Source: Flavobacterium frigoris
GTDB lineage: Bacteria; Bacteroidota; Bacteroidia; Flavobacteriales; Flavobacteriaceae
Assembly: GCF_900111075.1 (NCBI RefSeq)
Contig: NZ_FOFZ01000001.1
Span: 248,001-312,000 of the forward strand
Direction of reading: 5' to 3'
Length of the DNA stretch: 64,000 nucleotides
How positions within the stretch are numbered: position 1 is the stretch's first letter; each line of letters begins with the position of its first letter. The notes under the pieces are model-generated. The model had not been told where the DNA came from. It saw only the letters and a program-made list of their open reading frames with translations, and did not search any database. Below, piece after piece: positions 53,508 through 63,100 of the stretch. The position numbers were made by a program, and so were the translations under genes.

Positions 53508-54362
53508 CTATTTGTTGAAAGTGGATTCGGTAGACTTCATCATTCCTTCCGTATTCCAGGTACCAGAAACAATCATGCGTCTAATGGTGTATAAAGGATC
53601 GATTGAATCTCTTTTGGTCGAAAGAATAAACGCCATTTGGTAGCCACTCTTTTTTATTTCGGGAATCGCTTCCTTATTCCATAAACCAAAAGGATAGGCA
53701 AAATAGGTTACTGGCGTTCCTGTGATTTCTTCCAGTTTCGCTTTCGGTTTTACCAATTGCGTATTCCAGTCGTCACCGGAGTATTTCGTTACCATATGAT
53801 GATCCCAGGTATGTGCTGCGATGACATTACCGGTATCTGATAATTCTTTGATTTGTTCTTTAGATAAATAGTTGGGACGGTTAATGGAAACGGTCATAAC
53901 AAAGAACACGCCTTTAAAACCGTATTTTTCCATTTCGGCTGCACCAATGGTGTATTGTTCTCCGCGTGTATCATCAAAGGTAATCATGATTGGTTTTGAA
54001 GGTAGCGGGCCGTCATGCACTAAATACTCGTACAATTGTGCAGGTAATATCGTATGATATCCTGCTACTGACAACGCTTTCATTTGCGCTGCAAAGTCTG
54101 CTGGTTTTACGGAATAGACTTTGGTCATGGGGCCAGCACTGGCATCAAAATTCTTAATGTTATGGTAGCACAAAATAGGCACTTCTTTTTTTGAAAGAAT
54201 GGTAGCCGCATCATTGGTCACTTTTTGTACTTCTGTCTTAGTTACAATGGCATTTAGCTCCGTTGTTTTCTGTGGCACTTCTTTGTTTGCTTCTTCTGCT
54301 TTTGATTGGCAGCCTTCCAGAATTACAAGTCCTAAAATCAGACAGGCGAAATAATTTTTCAT
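53508..54362 (-). CDS. polysaccharide deacetylase lipoprotein
   Basis: A carbohydrate esterase family 4 (NodB) enzyme of 284 residues. The lipobox is LEGC (cysteine at about 18). Motif 1 is MITFDDTRGEQY with the catalytic and metal Asp pair, motif 2 is AAHTWDHHMV with the two zinc histidines, and YFAYPFGLWN fits motif 3. It could remove acetyl groups from peptidoglycan or surface glycan in the periplasm or on the surface. The frame extends upstream to 54452 inside the preceding gene; ATG at 54362, eleven bases after that gene's stop, gives the signal peptide. Confidence 0.87.
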   Translation of the reverse strand: MKNYFACLILGLVILEGCQSKAEEANKEVPQKTTELNAIVTKTEVQKVTNDAATILSKKEVPILCYHNIKNFDASAGPMTKVYSVKPADFAAQMKALSVAGYHTILPAQLYEYLVHDGPLPSKPIMITFDDTRGEQYTIGAAEMEKYGFKGVFFVMTVSINRPNYLSKEQIKELSDTGNVIAAHTWDHHMVTKYSGDDWNTQLVKPKAKLEEITGTPVTYFAYPFGLWNKEAIPEIKKSGYQMAFILSTKRDSIDPLYTIRRMIVSGTWNTEGMMKSTESTFNK

Positions 54363-54373
54363 TGTAGTAAACA

Positions 54374-55399
54374 TTATTGAAATTGAATGTAGCTTGGTTT
54401 TGGAGTGAATTTTAGCAATTCTTCCGGAGTGTATATTTTCCAATCGTTCCAATTATCGTTTTTGTAAAACAATTTAAATCCGGTAAATTGTACTGGCTCT
54501 CTATAAATATAAGTCAGGTAGGTCGATCTTTTCAAGACTTTACTACCAAAGCCGTCCATATCCATCACTACTTGCACCTCAGGAAGTGTTTTTATCTTTT
54601 TATAGTCGGTTACCATTCCTTGGGTGAAACGGTGTACAATAAGCACTTTTGGCGTTAGTTTGTTTTCACGAACGACCTTAGCTAGAATATCGATGGCGTC
54701 GTTGATATCATCAGCAGTAAAACTACCTATTTTAGTTCCAGGAACGTGTCCGTTTTTTAATGAAAATTCAGGATCAATTCCTAGATGAACATTCGGTAAG
54801 GAAAGGTATTTTACCAGTTCGCTTACTTCTGCTTTCACCGTACTGTGTCCCACTTGAATATCTAAAAACACCAAAGCATCAATGGGTTTTGCCCAACTAA
54901 TTACCGTGTCTATTTGCTTAAACGGCATGCGCATGCGGTGCATGTTGTCTTTTCCGGGTGCTCCTTGTGCTGTTACTGCAATATAATGCAAGGCGGGAAT
55001 TGCTATTGTGGTCGTATCTGCGGCCTGCCATTTAGCGACTTCGCCTTGTAGTTTTTTAATCATTTCGGCTCTAGGATATTCTCCTAAAACGCCCATTCTT
55101 GTCGAATATAAATTGCCGTAAAAGGCAATGATTCTATGGTAGGGCAATAAGGCGCCCGGCAATGGATAAGGCGTTTTTACAGGCCATCTTCCAGTGGTGT
55201 CGTTATTGCTTAAAGCGATCATTCTTTTATTATAGTCTGCCGTATCGATTGTAGGGATTGCTTTTTTCTTGACAGAATCAGTGGCTATTGCCGCAGTTTT
55301 TTCCACCTCGTTTTTTTCATCTGCAGCCTTGCTTTTATTGCAGCTGGACACAAAAAAGAAAAGCGAAGGTATAAGAAGCGCAAGTGTGTAATTTTTCAT
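54374..55399 (-). CDS. lipoprotein of unknown function, partner of the deacetylase
   Basis: A 341-residue lipoprotein (lipobox VSSC, cysteine at about 20) with a Lys/Glu-rich spacer. The main part has alternating strands and helices: HRIIAFYGNLYSTRMGVLGE, TIAIPALHYIAVTAQGAPGK, PNVHLGIDPEFSLKNG and PKVLIVHRFTQGMVTDYKKI. The rhythm and the acidic LGIDPEFS strand recall a TIM barrel such as a glycoside hydrolase, but I cannot name the family. It is co-transcribed with the deacetylase 11 bases downstream, which hints at a joint role in glycan handling. Confidence 0.55.
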   Translation of the reverse strand: MKNYTLALLIPSLFFFVSSCNKSKAADEKNEVEKTAAIATDSVKKKAIPTIDTADYNKRMIALSNNDTTGRWPVKTPYPLPGALLPYHRIIAFYGNLYSTRMGVLGEYPRAEMIKKLQGEVAKWQAADTTTIAIPALHYIAVTAQGAPGKDNMHRMRMPFKQIDTVISWAKPIDALVFLDIQVGHSTVKAEVSELVKYLSLPNVHLGIDPEFSLKNGHVPGTKIGSFTADDINDAIDILAKVVRENKLTPKVLIVHRFTQGMVTDYKKIKTLPEVQVVMDMDGFGSKVLKRSTYLTYIYREPVQFTGFKLFYKNDNWNDWKIYTPEELLKFTPKPSYIQFQ

Positions 55400-55711
55400 A
55401 AAATAAATCTTGAGTTTGATGCAAAGGTATTGTTTTTAATGAACGGCAGATGTATTAAAATAGTATTCTGAGGCACAATTTTTATATAATTCACGGATAG
55501 TGTTACTGAGATTGACGCTAGTTATTTTTTACAAAAAATATAGTCCAAATAGTATCCGTGAGTACTGCAGAAAACAGGCCATTAATTGTATAGGGAAGGA
55601 TTGGTTTTTTGATGGAATCATAAAAAATTCCATTCCACACCCGTTTTTGATTGCAAAGCAGAATAACCTAACTTTATCAACCTTTTCTACTATTAATTTA
55701 AAATTAAGTCG
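55400..55711. other. intergenic stretch between divergent lipoprotein and TonB receptor genes
   Basis: A gene-free gap of 312 bases. It holds one minus-strand promoter box near its left end. The rest is AT-rich; a small open frame in the plus direction (55500-55766) has no family traits and runs into the receptor gene in another frame. No repeat or RNA gene is seen. Confidence 0.5.
55422..55429 (-). promoter_or_regulatory. TAnnTTTG-type -7 box of the lipoprotein-deacetylase operon
   Basis: On the minus strand TACCTTTG lies 22 bases before the ATG at 55399. Confidence 0.55.
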
Positions 55712-57793
55712 GTGTACAACAAGCTCCAGTTTTTTTTCCTGTTTATGCTATTGCAGCAAGGTGTAATTTTTAGCCAAATCACAAAGGACACTACGGCACT
55801 CGCTACAGTAACCATATTAGCTTCTCCTACAAAAGCTACACTTCAAAACACGGCTGCGTCTCTAGCAGTTATTAGCAGGAAGGAGCTCGATAAAAGTGAT
55901 GGGATTATCCTGACTTCGGTACTCAATAAAATTCCGGGCTTGTATCTGCAACAAGGCGCTTTGAACACCATTAAAATTAGTATTCGCGGTATTGGTTCTC
56001 GTTCGCAGTATGGAACTCAAAAAATAAAGGCTTATTTCGAAGGTATTCCGATAACCACTGCCGAAGGAGAATCGACGATTGAAGATTTAGATTTAGAGAC
56101 TATCGGGCGTATCGAAATCATCAAAGGACCTAATAGTACCAGTTTTGGTTCGGGATTGGGAGGTGTAATCAATTTGTTTGCGCGCGAAATTCCTACGGAT
56201 GAATTTCAAGCGAAATCAAGCTCGACTTATGGAAGTTTCGGACTCTTGAAACAAAATTTTTCAGTGAATTATGGTAAATCTTCTACTTTAGGCGTTGTTA
56301 ATTACAGTCATTTACAAAGTGATGGCTTTCGCCAAAATTCCTCTTATGATCGAAAATTACTTAATGTACAAGGGCAGCAAAAGATAAGCAGCAAAGGAGA
56401 ACTATCCTTTATCGGAGTGTATACCCAACTCAAAGCCTACATTCCCAGTTCTATTAACGAGGACGATTTTAATATGCATCCCGAAAAAGCGGCAAGCAAT
56501 TGGGCTCAGGCACAAGGCTATGAATTATATGATAAAGTGTTGATAGGCGTGGGTTACCGTCAGCAATTGTCTTCAAAATGGTCTTTGAAAACCAGTGTTT
56601 TTTCGAATCTTAAAAAAGCCTACGAGCCACGACCTTTTAATATCTTGGATGATAAAAGCAGCAGTATTGGTTTGCGTTCTAGTTTGAATTATAAAAACAC
56701 GCTATGGTCAGTACCATTTGAAACGAGTTTGGGAACAGAGATGGCTTTTGATGAGTATACTTTTTCTCTTTTCGAAAATCGATATGCTTCGCAACCCAAT
56801 CCAGGAAGTGTTGCCGGAGATGAATTTAGCAAAAAGCAGCAAAAAAGCAGCTACCAAAATTATTTTTTACAGGCAGATTTTTCGTTGTCCCCAAAACTTC
56901 ATTTAGAAACGGGTCTGGCTTTTAATACCACACGCTATTCGTTACGGGATCTTTTTGCAGAAGCGGAGACAATGCCAGACCTAGCCTATACCTTTGGGGA
57001 AATATGGTCCCCAAGAGCGGGACTTTCATATAGTTTTACTAAAACAAAAACAATATATGCATCGATAAGTAAAGGGTTTTCAACGCCATCTGTTGCGGAG
57101 ACGCTGACTCCCGAAGGACAAATTAATACCAACCTAAAACCTGAAATAGGGTGGAACTATGAACTGGGATTGAAGGCGCTAGGACTGAACAATAAATTAC
57201 ACACGGAGCTGACTTTTTTTAGTACTCAAATTACAAATTTACTAGTAGCAAGACGCACCGCCGAAGATCAATACATAGGCATCAACGCTGGGGCCAGTTC
57301 GCATATTGGGATGGAATTTCTTCTCGACTATACGCTTTTACAAACGAGCCAATACCAGCTTTCAACTTATTTTTCGGCGGCAGTGAATCGTTTTAAATTC
57401 AAGGATTTTGTGGATGGTACAAATGATTATTGTGGAAACCAACTCACGGCGGTACCGGATACGCAATGGAATGCAGGCGTGGATTTGAGTACGACTAGCG
57501 GATTTAAACTGCACGCTGCTTTTAGTAAAGTGAGTGCTATGCCGTTAAATGATCAAAACTCAAAATACACCCAAGCCTATTCTCTTTTAGATTTTAAAAC
57601 AAGCTATACTTTTATGGTTTTAAAAAATCTGAAAACGGAGCTCAGTACGGGAATCAACAATGCAACAAATGAGCAGTATGCAGCTAGTATTTTGCCCAAT
57701 GCTGTGGGATTTGGTCAGGCCAAACCAAGGTATTATTATCCCGGAAATCCGCGGAATTATTATGGCGGAATTAGCTTGAGCTATCTTTTTTAG
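55712..57793 (+). CDS. TonB-dependent outer membrane receptor
   Basis: A 693-residue outer-membrane importer. A signal peptide (YNKLQFFFLFMLLQQGVIFS) is followed by a short TonB-box-like start, the plug domain (VTILASPTKATLQNTAASLA, IKISIRGIGSRSQYGTQ, RIEIIKGPNSTSFGSGLGGV) and a 22-strand-type barrel with many aromatic strand ends, finishing in GGISLSYLF. The start is GTG at 55712. There is no SusD-like partner. The substrate may be an iron chelate or a vitamin; nothing nearby decides it. Confidence 0.88.
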   Translation: MYNKLQFFFLFMLLQQGVIFSQITKDTTALATVTILASPTKATLQNTAASLAVISRKELDKSDGIILTSVLNKIPGLYLQQGALNTIKISIRGIGSRSQYGTQKIKAYFEGIPITTAEGESTIEDLDLETIGRIEIIKGPNSTSFGSGLGGVINLFAREIPTDEFQAKSSSTYGSFGLLKQNFSVNYGKSSTLGVVNYSHLQSDGFRQNSSYDRKLLNVQGQQKISSKGELSFIGVYTQLKAYIPSSINEDDFNMHPEKAASNWAQAQGYELYDKVLIGVGYRQQLSSKWSLKTSVFSNLKKAYEPRPFNILDDKSSSIGLRSSLNYKNTLWSVPFETSLGTEMAFDEYTFSLFENRYASQPNPGSVAGDEFSKKQQKSSYQNYFLQADFSLSPKLHLETGLAFNTTRYSLRDLFAEAETMPDLAYTFGEIWSPRAGLSYSFTKTKTIYASISKGFSTPSVAETLTPEGQINTNLKPEIGWNYELGLKALGLNNKLHTELTFFSTQITNLLVARRTAEDQYIGINAGASSHIGMEFLLDYTLLQTSQYQLSTYFSAAVNRFKFKDFVDGTNDYCGNQLTAVPDTQWNAGVDLSTTSGFKLHAAFSKVSAMPLNDQNSKYTQAYSLLDFKTSYTFMVLKNLKTELSTGINNATNEQYAASILPNAVGFGQAKPRYYYPGNPRNYYGGISLSYLF

Positions 57794-57856
57794 AGTTCAA
57801 TATGGGGCGTTTAATTCCATAGCTGTTTGCGGTTTTTATTCTAATATAAATTATGG

Positions 57857-57952
57857 AACGCGGATGAAACGGATTTGAGCGGATTACCGCTGATTATATG
57901 CTAGGAAGTTACAAAATAAATTTTTACCCGTCAAATCCGTGTCATTTGTGGA
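57857..57952. repeat. inverted repeat downstream of the TonB receptor gene
   Basis: ACGGATTTGA (57869-57878) and TCAAATCCGT (57931-57940) are perfect arms; the similarity continues outward for about twelve bases with some mismatches. The 52-base centre has no open frame. It looks like one of the interspersed palindromes of this group of bacteria. Confidence 0.6.
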
Positions 57953-57979
57953 TTGTTTTTTGTGATGTCTTGAGAAGTT

Positions 57980-58106
57980 ATACCAAAAACCAGTACCATA
58001 TAGTCCAACCTAAATATTTGTCAAATCGAGCGGAGTCGAGATGCGATAGTGGTTCTCGACTCCGCTCGAACTGACAATTGGACTGTCTTATAAATAGTAT
58101 TGGTAT
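57980..58106. repeat. 127-bp nested palindrome, MITE-like
   Basis: Three nested arms share one centre: ATACCAA (57980-57986) with TTGGTAT (58100-58106), AGTCCAA (58002-58008) with TTGGACT (58078-58084), and a 24-base inner arm 58018-58041 with 58054-58077, which contains TTGTCA then TCGAGCGGAGTCGAGA and its complement, with two mismatched positions. The spacing between arms is almost equal on both sides. The TTGTCA/TGACAA ends are the same as those of the GIY-YIG unit at 32305-32713. It holds no gene and is a candidate non-autonomous mobile palindrome. Confidence 0.65.
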
Positions 58107-58178
58107 TATTAAACAAAAACACTTCCCGAAACAAGTTAGGGATTAACGTAACTGACGGCGCAGATAATTTCAACCTAG

Positions 58179-58634
58179 TTACTGTTTTACTAGTGCTACT
58201 TCTTCTAGGCTAACACTCTTTTTTTGTTTGTTGCTCCAGGAATTCATAATGTAATTCATCACATCAGTGACTTCCTGATTGCTGAGTCCCATCGCTGGCA
58301 TGGCGCTGTTGAATTTTTTGCCGTTAACCACAATAGGACCGCTGAGTCCAAATTTTAGCGCGTGAATACTCTGGGTTCTTTTTTCAGTGAGCCATGTGGA
58401 TCCATCCAATGTGGGGAAATTAACACCATCTCCTTTTCCGTTTGCCAGGTGGCACTGCATACAAAAATCAGCATAGACTTCTTTTCCGTTTGCGATGCTT
58501 TTTTGTAAAGGCGTTTGTTGTTTAATTTCTAAAATAGGAAGGTAGTTCGTTTTTGAATTAACACTTGGATTCGAATAATATAAATAAGCGGACGCAAACA
58601 ATGCAATTCCGAGATGTAGTTTAGCTATCATCAT
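58179..58634 (-). CDS. small c-type cytochrome
   Basis: A periplasmic mono-heme cytochrome c of 151 residues. A signal or anchor helix (about residues 4-22) is followed by the heme motif CMQCH within YADFCMQCHLANGKGDG, and a methionine ligand is likely in NSAMPAMGLSNQEVTDVM. It probably takes electrons from the sugar dehydrogenase encoded just upstream in the same direction, 142 bases away. Confidence 0.87.
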   Translation of the reverse strand: MMIAKLHLGIALFASAYLYYSNPSVNSKTNYLPILEIKQQTPLQKSIANGKEVYADFCMQCHLANGKGDGVNFPTLDGSTWLTEKRTQSIHALKFGLSGPIVVNGKKFNSAMPAMGLSNQEVTDVMNYIMNSWSNKQKKSVSLEEVALVKQ

Positions 58635-58776
58635 TTTAATTTCTTTAGGTTTAATTGCTTAAAGTGCTGCTTCGATTTTTTTACCACAGATTCACTGATT
58701 AAAAAAGGATTTTTACTATCTGTTAATCTGCAGCTATTATTTCACTAATACCATTTGGACTTTTTCTCGAGGTAAT

Positions 58777-59892
58777 TTAATTGGGTTTAATTTTTACAAT
58801 TCCTTTTCCTTCTACACCAATGTAAATATAACCGTCTGGACCTTGAGCAACATTTCGTACGCGACCAATATCGGTAGCGATTTTTTGTCGGCCTGTTATT
58901 TTATCGCCGTCTAATTTTACTAATTCGAGGTATTGAAATTTCAACGAACCCACGAGTAAGTTTCCTTTCCATTCTGGGTAGCGATCCCCAGTCACAAATG
59001 TCATTCCCGAAGGAGCAATAGAGGGAACCCAATAGTATATCGGATCTTCCATACCTGGTTTCTGCTGAATAGTACTGATGTTTGTGCCATCATAATCGAT
59101 ACCATAGGTTACGACGGGCCAACCGTAATTAGCGCCTTTTTTGATAATGTTGATTTCGTCTCCGCCTTTTGGGCCGTGTTCGTGATCCCAAATAGCGCCC
59201 GTAACCGGATTCTTTACTAATCCCTGCGGATTGCGATGGCCGTAAGAATAAATAGCTTCCTTAGCGCCTGCTTTCCCCACAAAAGGATTGTCTGCAGGAA
59301 TGCTTCCGTCATCATTCAGACGATAAATTTTTCCGTTGTCTCGAGTTATGTCTTGTGGATTGACAAAATGTGCTCCGCGTTCTCCTGCCGAGAAATACAA
59401 ATAACCTTCGTTGTCAAAAACGATTCGGGAACCAAAATGCTGTCCCTTAGTGGTGTTGGGTCCGCATTTGTATAGCGATTGTATTTGCGTGAGACTTTCA
59501 TTTTCGAGTTTGGCTCTAATGAGTTTGGTGTTTCCGCCTTCTCCCTCGCCTTCTGTAGAAGCGTAGGTGATGTAAATCCAACCATTTTTGGCATAATCAG
59601 GATGTAAGACAATATCGAGCAAACCGCCTTGACCGCGATTGTAGACTGCGGGAACATTTTTCACTTCGGTTTTTTGGCCGTTTTTAATGTGGTACAAAAT
59701 CCCGCTTTTCTCGGTAACTAGCATCGAGCCGTCCGGCAACCAAGCCATTCCCCAAGGAATAGGAATACCGTCCACCACGGTTTCCAAAGTATAGTTTTTT
59801 ACTTCGTCTTGAAGCGCGACATCTTTTGGATTGGGCTGTGCCTGACAACTGTATATAAAAAAAGGTACAAGTAGTAGAATAAATTTGTTCAT
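58777..59892 (-). CDS. PQQ-dependent soluble aldose sugar dehydrogenase-like protein
   Basis: A six-bladed beta-propeller of 371 residues of the sGDH/YliI family, which oxidises sugars with PQQ. The lipobox IYSC (cysteine about residue 16) anchors it. Signature stretches are GIPIPWGMAWLPDGSMLVTE, QGGLLDIVLHPDYAKNGW, SYGHRNPQGLVKNPVTG, WDHEHGPKGGDEINIIKKG and GANYGWPVVTYG, where the histidine and calcium loops lie. The start at 59892 skips three residues of a longer frame. Together with the cytochrome c it forms a plausible periplasmic sugar oxidation pair. PQQ synthesis genes are not in the window. Confidence 0.88.
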   Translation of the reverse strand: MNKFILLLVPFFIYSCQAQPNPKDVALQDEVKNYTLETVVDGIPIPWGMAWLPDGSMLVTEKSGILYHIKNGQKTEVKNVPAVYNRGQGGLLDIVLHPDYAKNGWIYITYASTEGEGEGGNTKLIRAKLENESLTQIQSLYKCGPNTTKGQHFGSRIVFDNEGYLYFSAGERGAHFVNPQDITRDNGKIYRLNDDGSIPADNPFVGKAGAKEAIYSYGHRNPQGLVKNPVTGAIWDHEHGPKGGDEINIIKKGANYGWPVVTYGIDYDGTNISTIQQKPGMEDPIYYWVPSIAPSGMTFVTGDRYPEWKGNLLVGSLKFQYLELVKLDGDKITGRQKIATDIGRVRNVAQGPDGYIYIGVEGKGIVKIKPN

Positions 59893-60130
59893 GATATTCA
59901 ATTTAAAAAACGAGTTTTAAAGATAATAAAAGAATATCAGTCGATTAGCTATTTTTTAAAATTTTAGTTTTGAAAGCAATCGCTATTTTTATGACCTCGA
60001 TATATTTAACCATTGTTGCTTGAGTTTCCAAAGACCAGAATTGAGATACAGATCAGTTGTAATTAGTGTCGCTTCAATAATACTAATATGCTCCTACATT
60101 CAAAATAGAATTAAATCATTTCCATAATTC

Positions 60131-63100
60131 TTAATTAGAAATAATTGAAACAAACTCCCCGACAACTCTCATTTCAGCACCATTATCTTCATTGATAATA
60201 ATATTTTTATAAGATTCTTCAAATGAATTTGGTCTTAATACAATTGAAGTATGTTCCCAACCTTCCTCAGAAACTATTTTTTCACTAGAATACGTCTTGA
60301 TTGTAAAAGCAGAATTAAAATCGTGGTCTTGAATATCCATGTTTTCCACCAATACAATTTTACCGTTTCTACTGCCCCCATTGTAAGGTTTAAATAAGCA
60401 AATAGAACCATTTGGAATTACTCTGTTCATTGACTCACCAACAATTTTACATGCAAAATAATCACTGTTTTTATTAGTGTTTTCAGGTCCTTCAATCAAA
60501 GTATAATCTTTTTCAGATTGAATCTCACTAAATGTTCCTGCAGCTGCATAAAAATCATAAAGCGGGATTAGGTTCCTTATTGTTGGTTCAAAATTTATAG
60601 TTTCTTGTAATGGAATAATAACATCCTTCTTTTCAGGTTTACTAACTTTAACTGTTGCCTTTTGTTCCAAATAGTTATACATAGAAGTTGAAACAGCGTT
60701 TGTTAAATTGAAACGAATTTTGACAACTGAAACCTGTTTACCACTATCATTTTTCATAGTGGTTTGTTCAACCTGATTCAATTCAGGGCTTACTTCTCCC
60801 ATATAATAGAAGTCCATTCCTTCATCATTGTTTTTTTTGATAAATAAAGGGAGTCTGATTGCACCGTTTTTTCCTAAAATAGATTGAACATCATTACTTT
60901 CAATTTTCCTATTGGATTTTGACATCCAGTTAAACTCTTTGTTATTTACAAATTCATCCTCGTATTTCGTTGACTCAGAAATATCGTCTTCTTTATGATA
61001 ATTTACGAAAATTGGACAATGTGCATTGTTGGGACTTACTAAATAGCCTCCAACGTTTTGAGCAACAGGATTTTCGGTGACATTTAATATTCTAAATACA
61101 TCTTTACGCGAGTATTTTCTATAAAGTACAAATCCATTCTGCCAATTATTTGGTTCAAATAATTTATCAAATTCATAGATGGAATATTCAGTTGAATCAG
61201 TTAGGAAATTTTTAAATACTTTGTGATTTAAGTATGAAAGAAACGTACTTGAAAAGTGTAGTTTGTCATTTTCAATTTTTAAAATATCTAAATCATAAAT
61301 TTCTTTTGCAGCAATTAATTTACCATCTTTTTTTTCTCGAATAAATTCAAAATTTAAGTTAGAAACAGATGATTTGATGGTTTCGTCAGAAACAGCATAA
61401 TGATATTTTTTAAAAATAGTTTCTCTTAAATCTTTTATAGAAAGTGTTTCAAAATTAATTAATAATTTAATGATTAAGCTTTCTTCAACTCTTTTAGAAT
61501 TGTTTATTTCTTTTGAAAATAATTCTAAAAGTTTAACCTCTTCTGTAGATAATTTTGAGTTGTAGTCGTTCTCAACTTTTACAATGAAATTATAGTAAGA
61601 ATTTGCATAGTTCACATACAAATATGGATCTCTAGAACCATGTTCTATAAAATCCATCATCATTGGGATTCTGCCCAACTTGAATTTCAACAGATTGTAA
61701 TCCTTTTTCAAATCTGACAACAACTGCATGTTCGCAGAATCGATGGATTCAAATATTTTTTCTTTAGTAATTTCGTCAAAATTAATCGTGGAAGATCCAG
61801 GAATCATTCTGCTTCCTTCTGTAATTAATTTTCTTAATGAATCTTTATTGTATGAAGTGTCACCGTATAAAGCAATAGGAATTAGATAATTGTTTTCATA
61901 GTTTCCAATAAAATCAATTACAGTTACATAACTTTTTCCGTCAACTTTCCTTAAACCTCGCCCTAATTGCTGAATAAAAATAATAGCTGATGCAGTAGGT
62001 CGCAGCATGATAATTTGATTGATTTTTGGAATATCAATCCCTTCATTGAAAATATCAACTGTAAAAATGTAATCAAGCTTTTCATGTAAATTATCCGATT
62101 CTAATCTTTCAATCGCTTTAGCTCTTTCTTCTTCAGAACTATCTCCTGTTAAGGCAATGGTTCTAAATCCTTTTAGATTTAATAAAGCGGAAAGTTCAAT
62201 TGCTTCATTCTTTCGTGAACAAAAAATCAGACCTTTAGTTATGCCGTTATCGCTTCCGTAAAATTTTGCTTGTTCAATGATTCTGTTTACTCGTTCGTTA
62301 GAAACTAGTAAGTTAAAAGTCGATTTGTTATCAATCTCATTATTGTTAATTAGTAAATCAGTGACTCCATAGTAGTGAAATGGACTAAGCATTTCTTCTT
62401 CCATCGCTCTATTCAATCTGATTTCGTATGCAATATTGTGATCAAATAATCGAAATATATCATTGCCATCAGTTCTTTCAGGAGTTGCAGTCATTCCTAA
62501 AAGAAACTGCGGTTCAAAATAGTCGATTAATTTTAAATAAGAGTCCGCACCAGATCGGTGAGTTTCGTCAATAATTATGTAATCAAAGTGATCTTTTGAG
62601 AAGTTCTCAAGGTGTGTGGATTTTGAAATAGTTTGTATTGTTGAAAACACAAAATCACATTCTAATTCTCTTTTTTCACCAGAATATAATCCCATTGTTT
62701 TATCCTTCCCGAAAACTCTTCGAAATGTTTTTAATGAATCTTTGGCAATGGTTAACCGATGAACTACAAATAATAATTTTTGTGGGTTAAAAGCTTTTGC
62801 ATCGAAAGCCGATAAATAGGTTTTTCCTGTTCCGGTAGCAGAAATTATTAATGCTTTATTCTTTTTATCGTTTCTTAAGTTCTTTAAATTTCCCAATGCT
62901 TCTATTTGCATTGCATTGGGAGTTATAGTAGTTTGGGATTCAATTAACGACTCTAATTTGTTGTTTTTATTTAGAAGAAATTGCTTTTGATATATTTCTT
63001 CATAAAGCAAAATATATTCTTCTGTTACAGGAGTTGCTTTTTCAAAATCGGATTTAAATTCATTGATTACTTTTTCAACAAGACCACTTTCATCTAACGC

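Noticed and set aside
53389..53643. Open frame of 84 codons on the plus strand
   Set aside because: Half of it is antisense to the deacetylase 3' end; no recognisable protein features.
55500..55766. Open frame of 88 codons before the TonB receptor
   Set aside because: It overlaps the receptor signal peptide in a different frame and has no family likeness.
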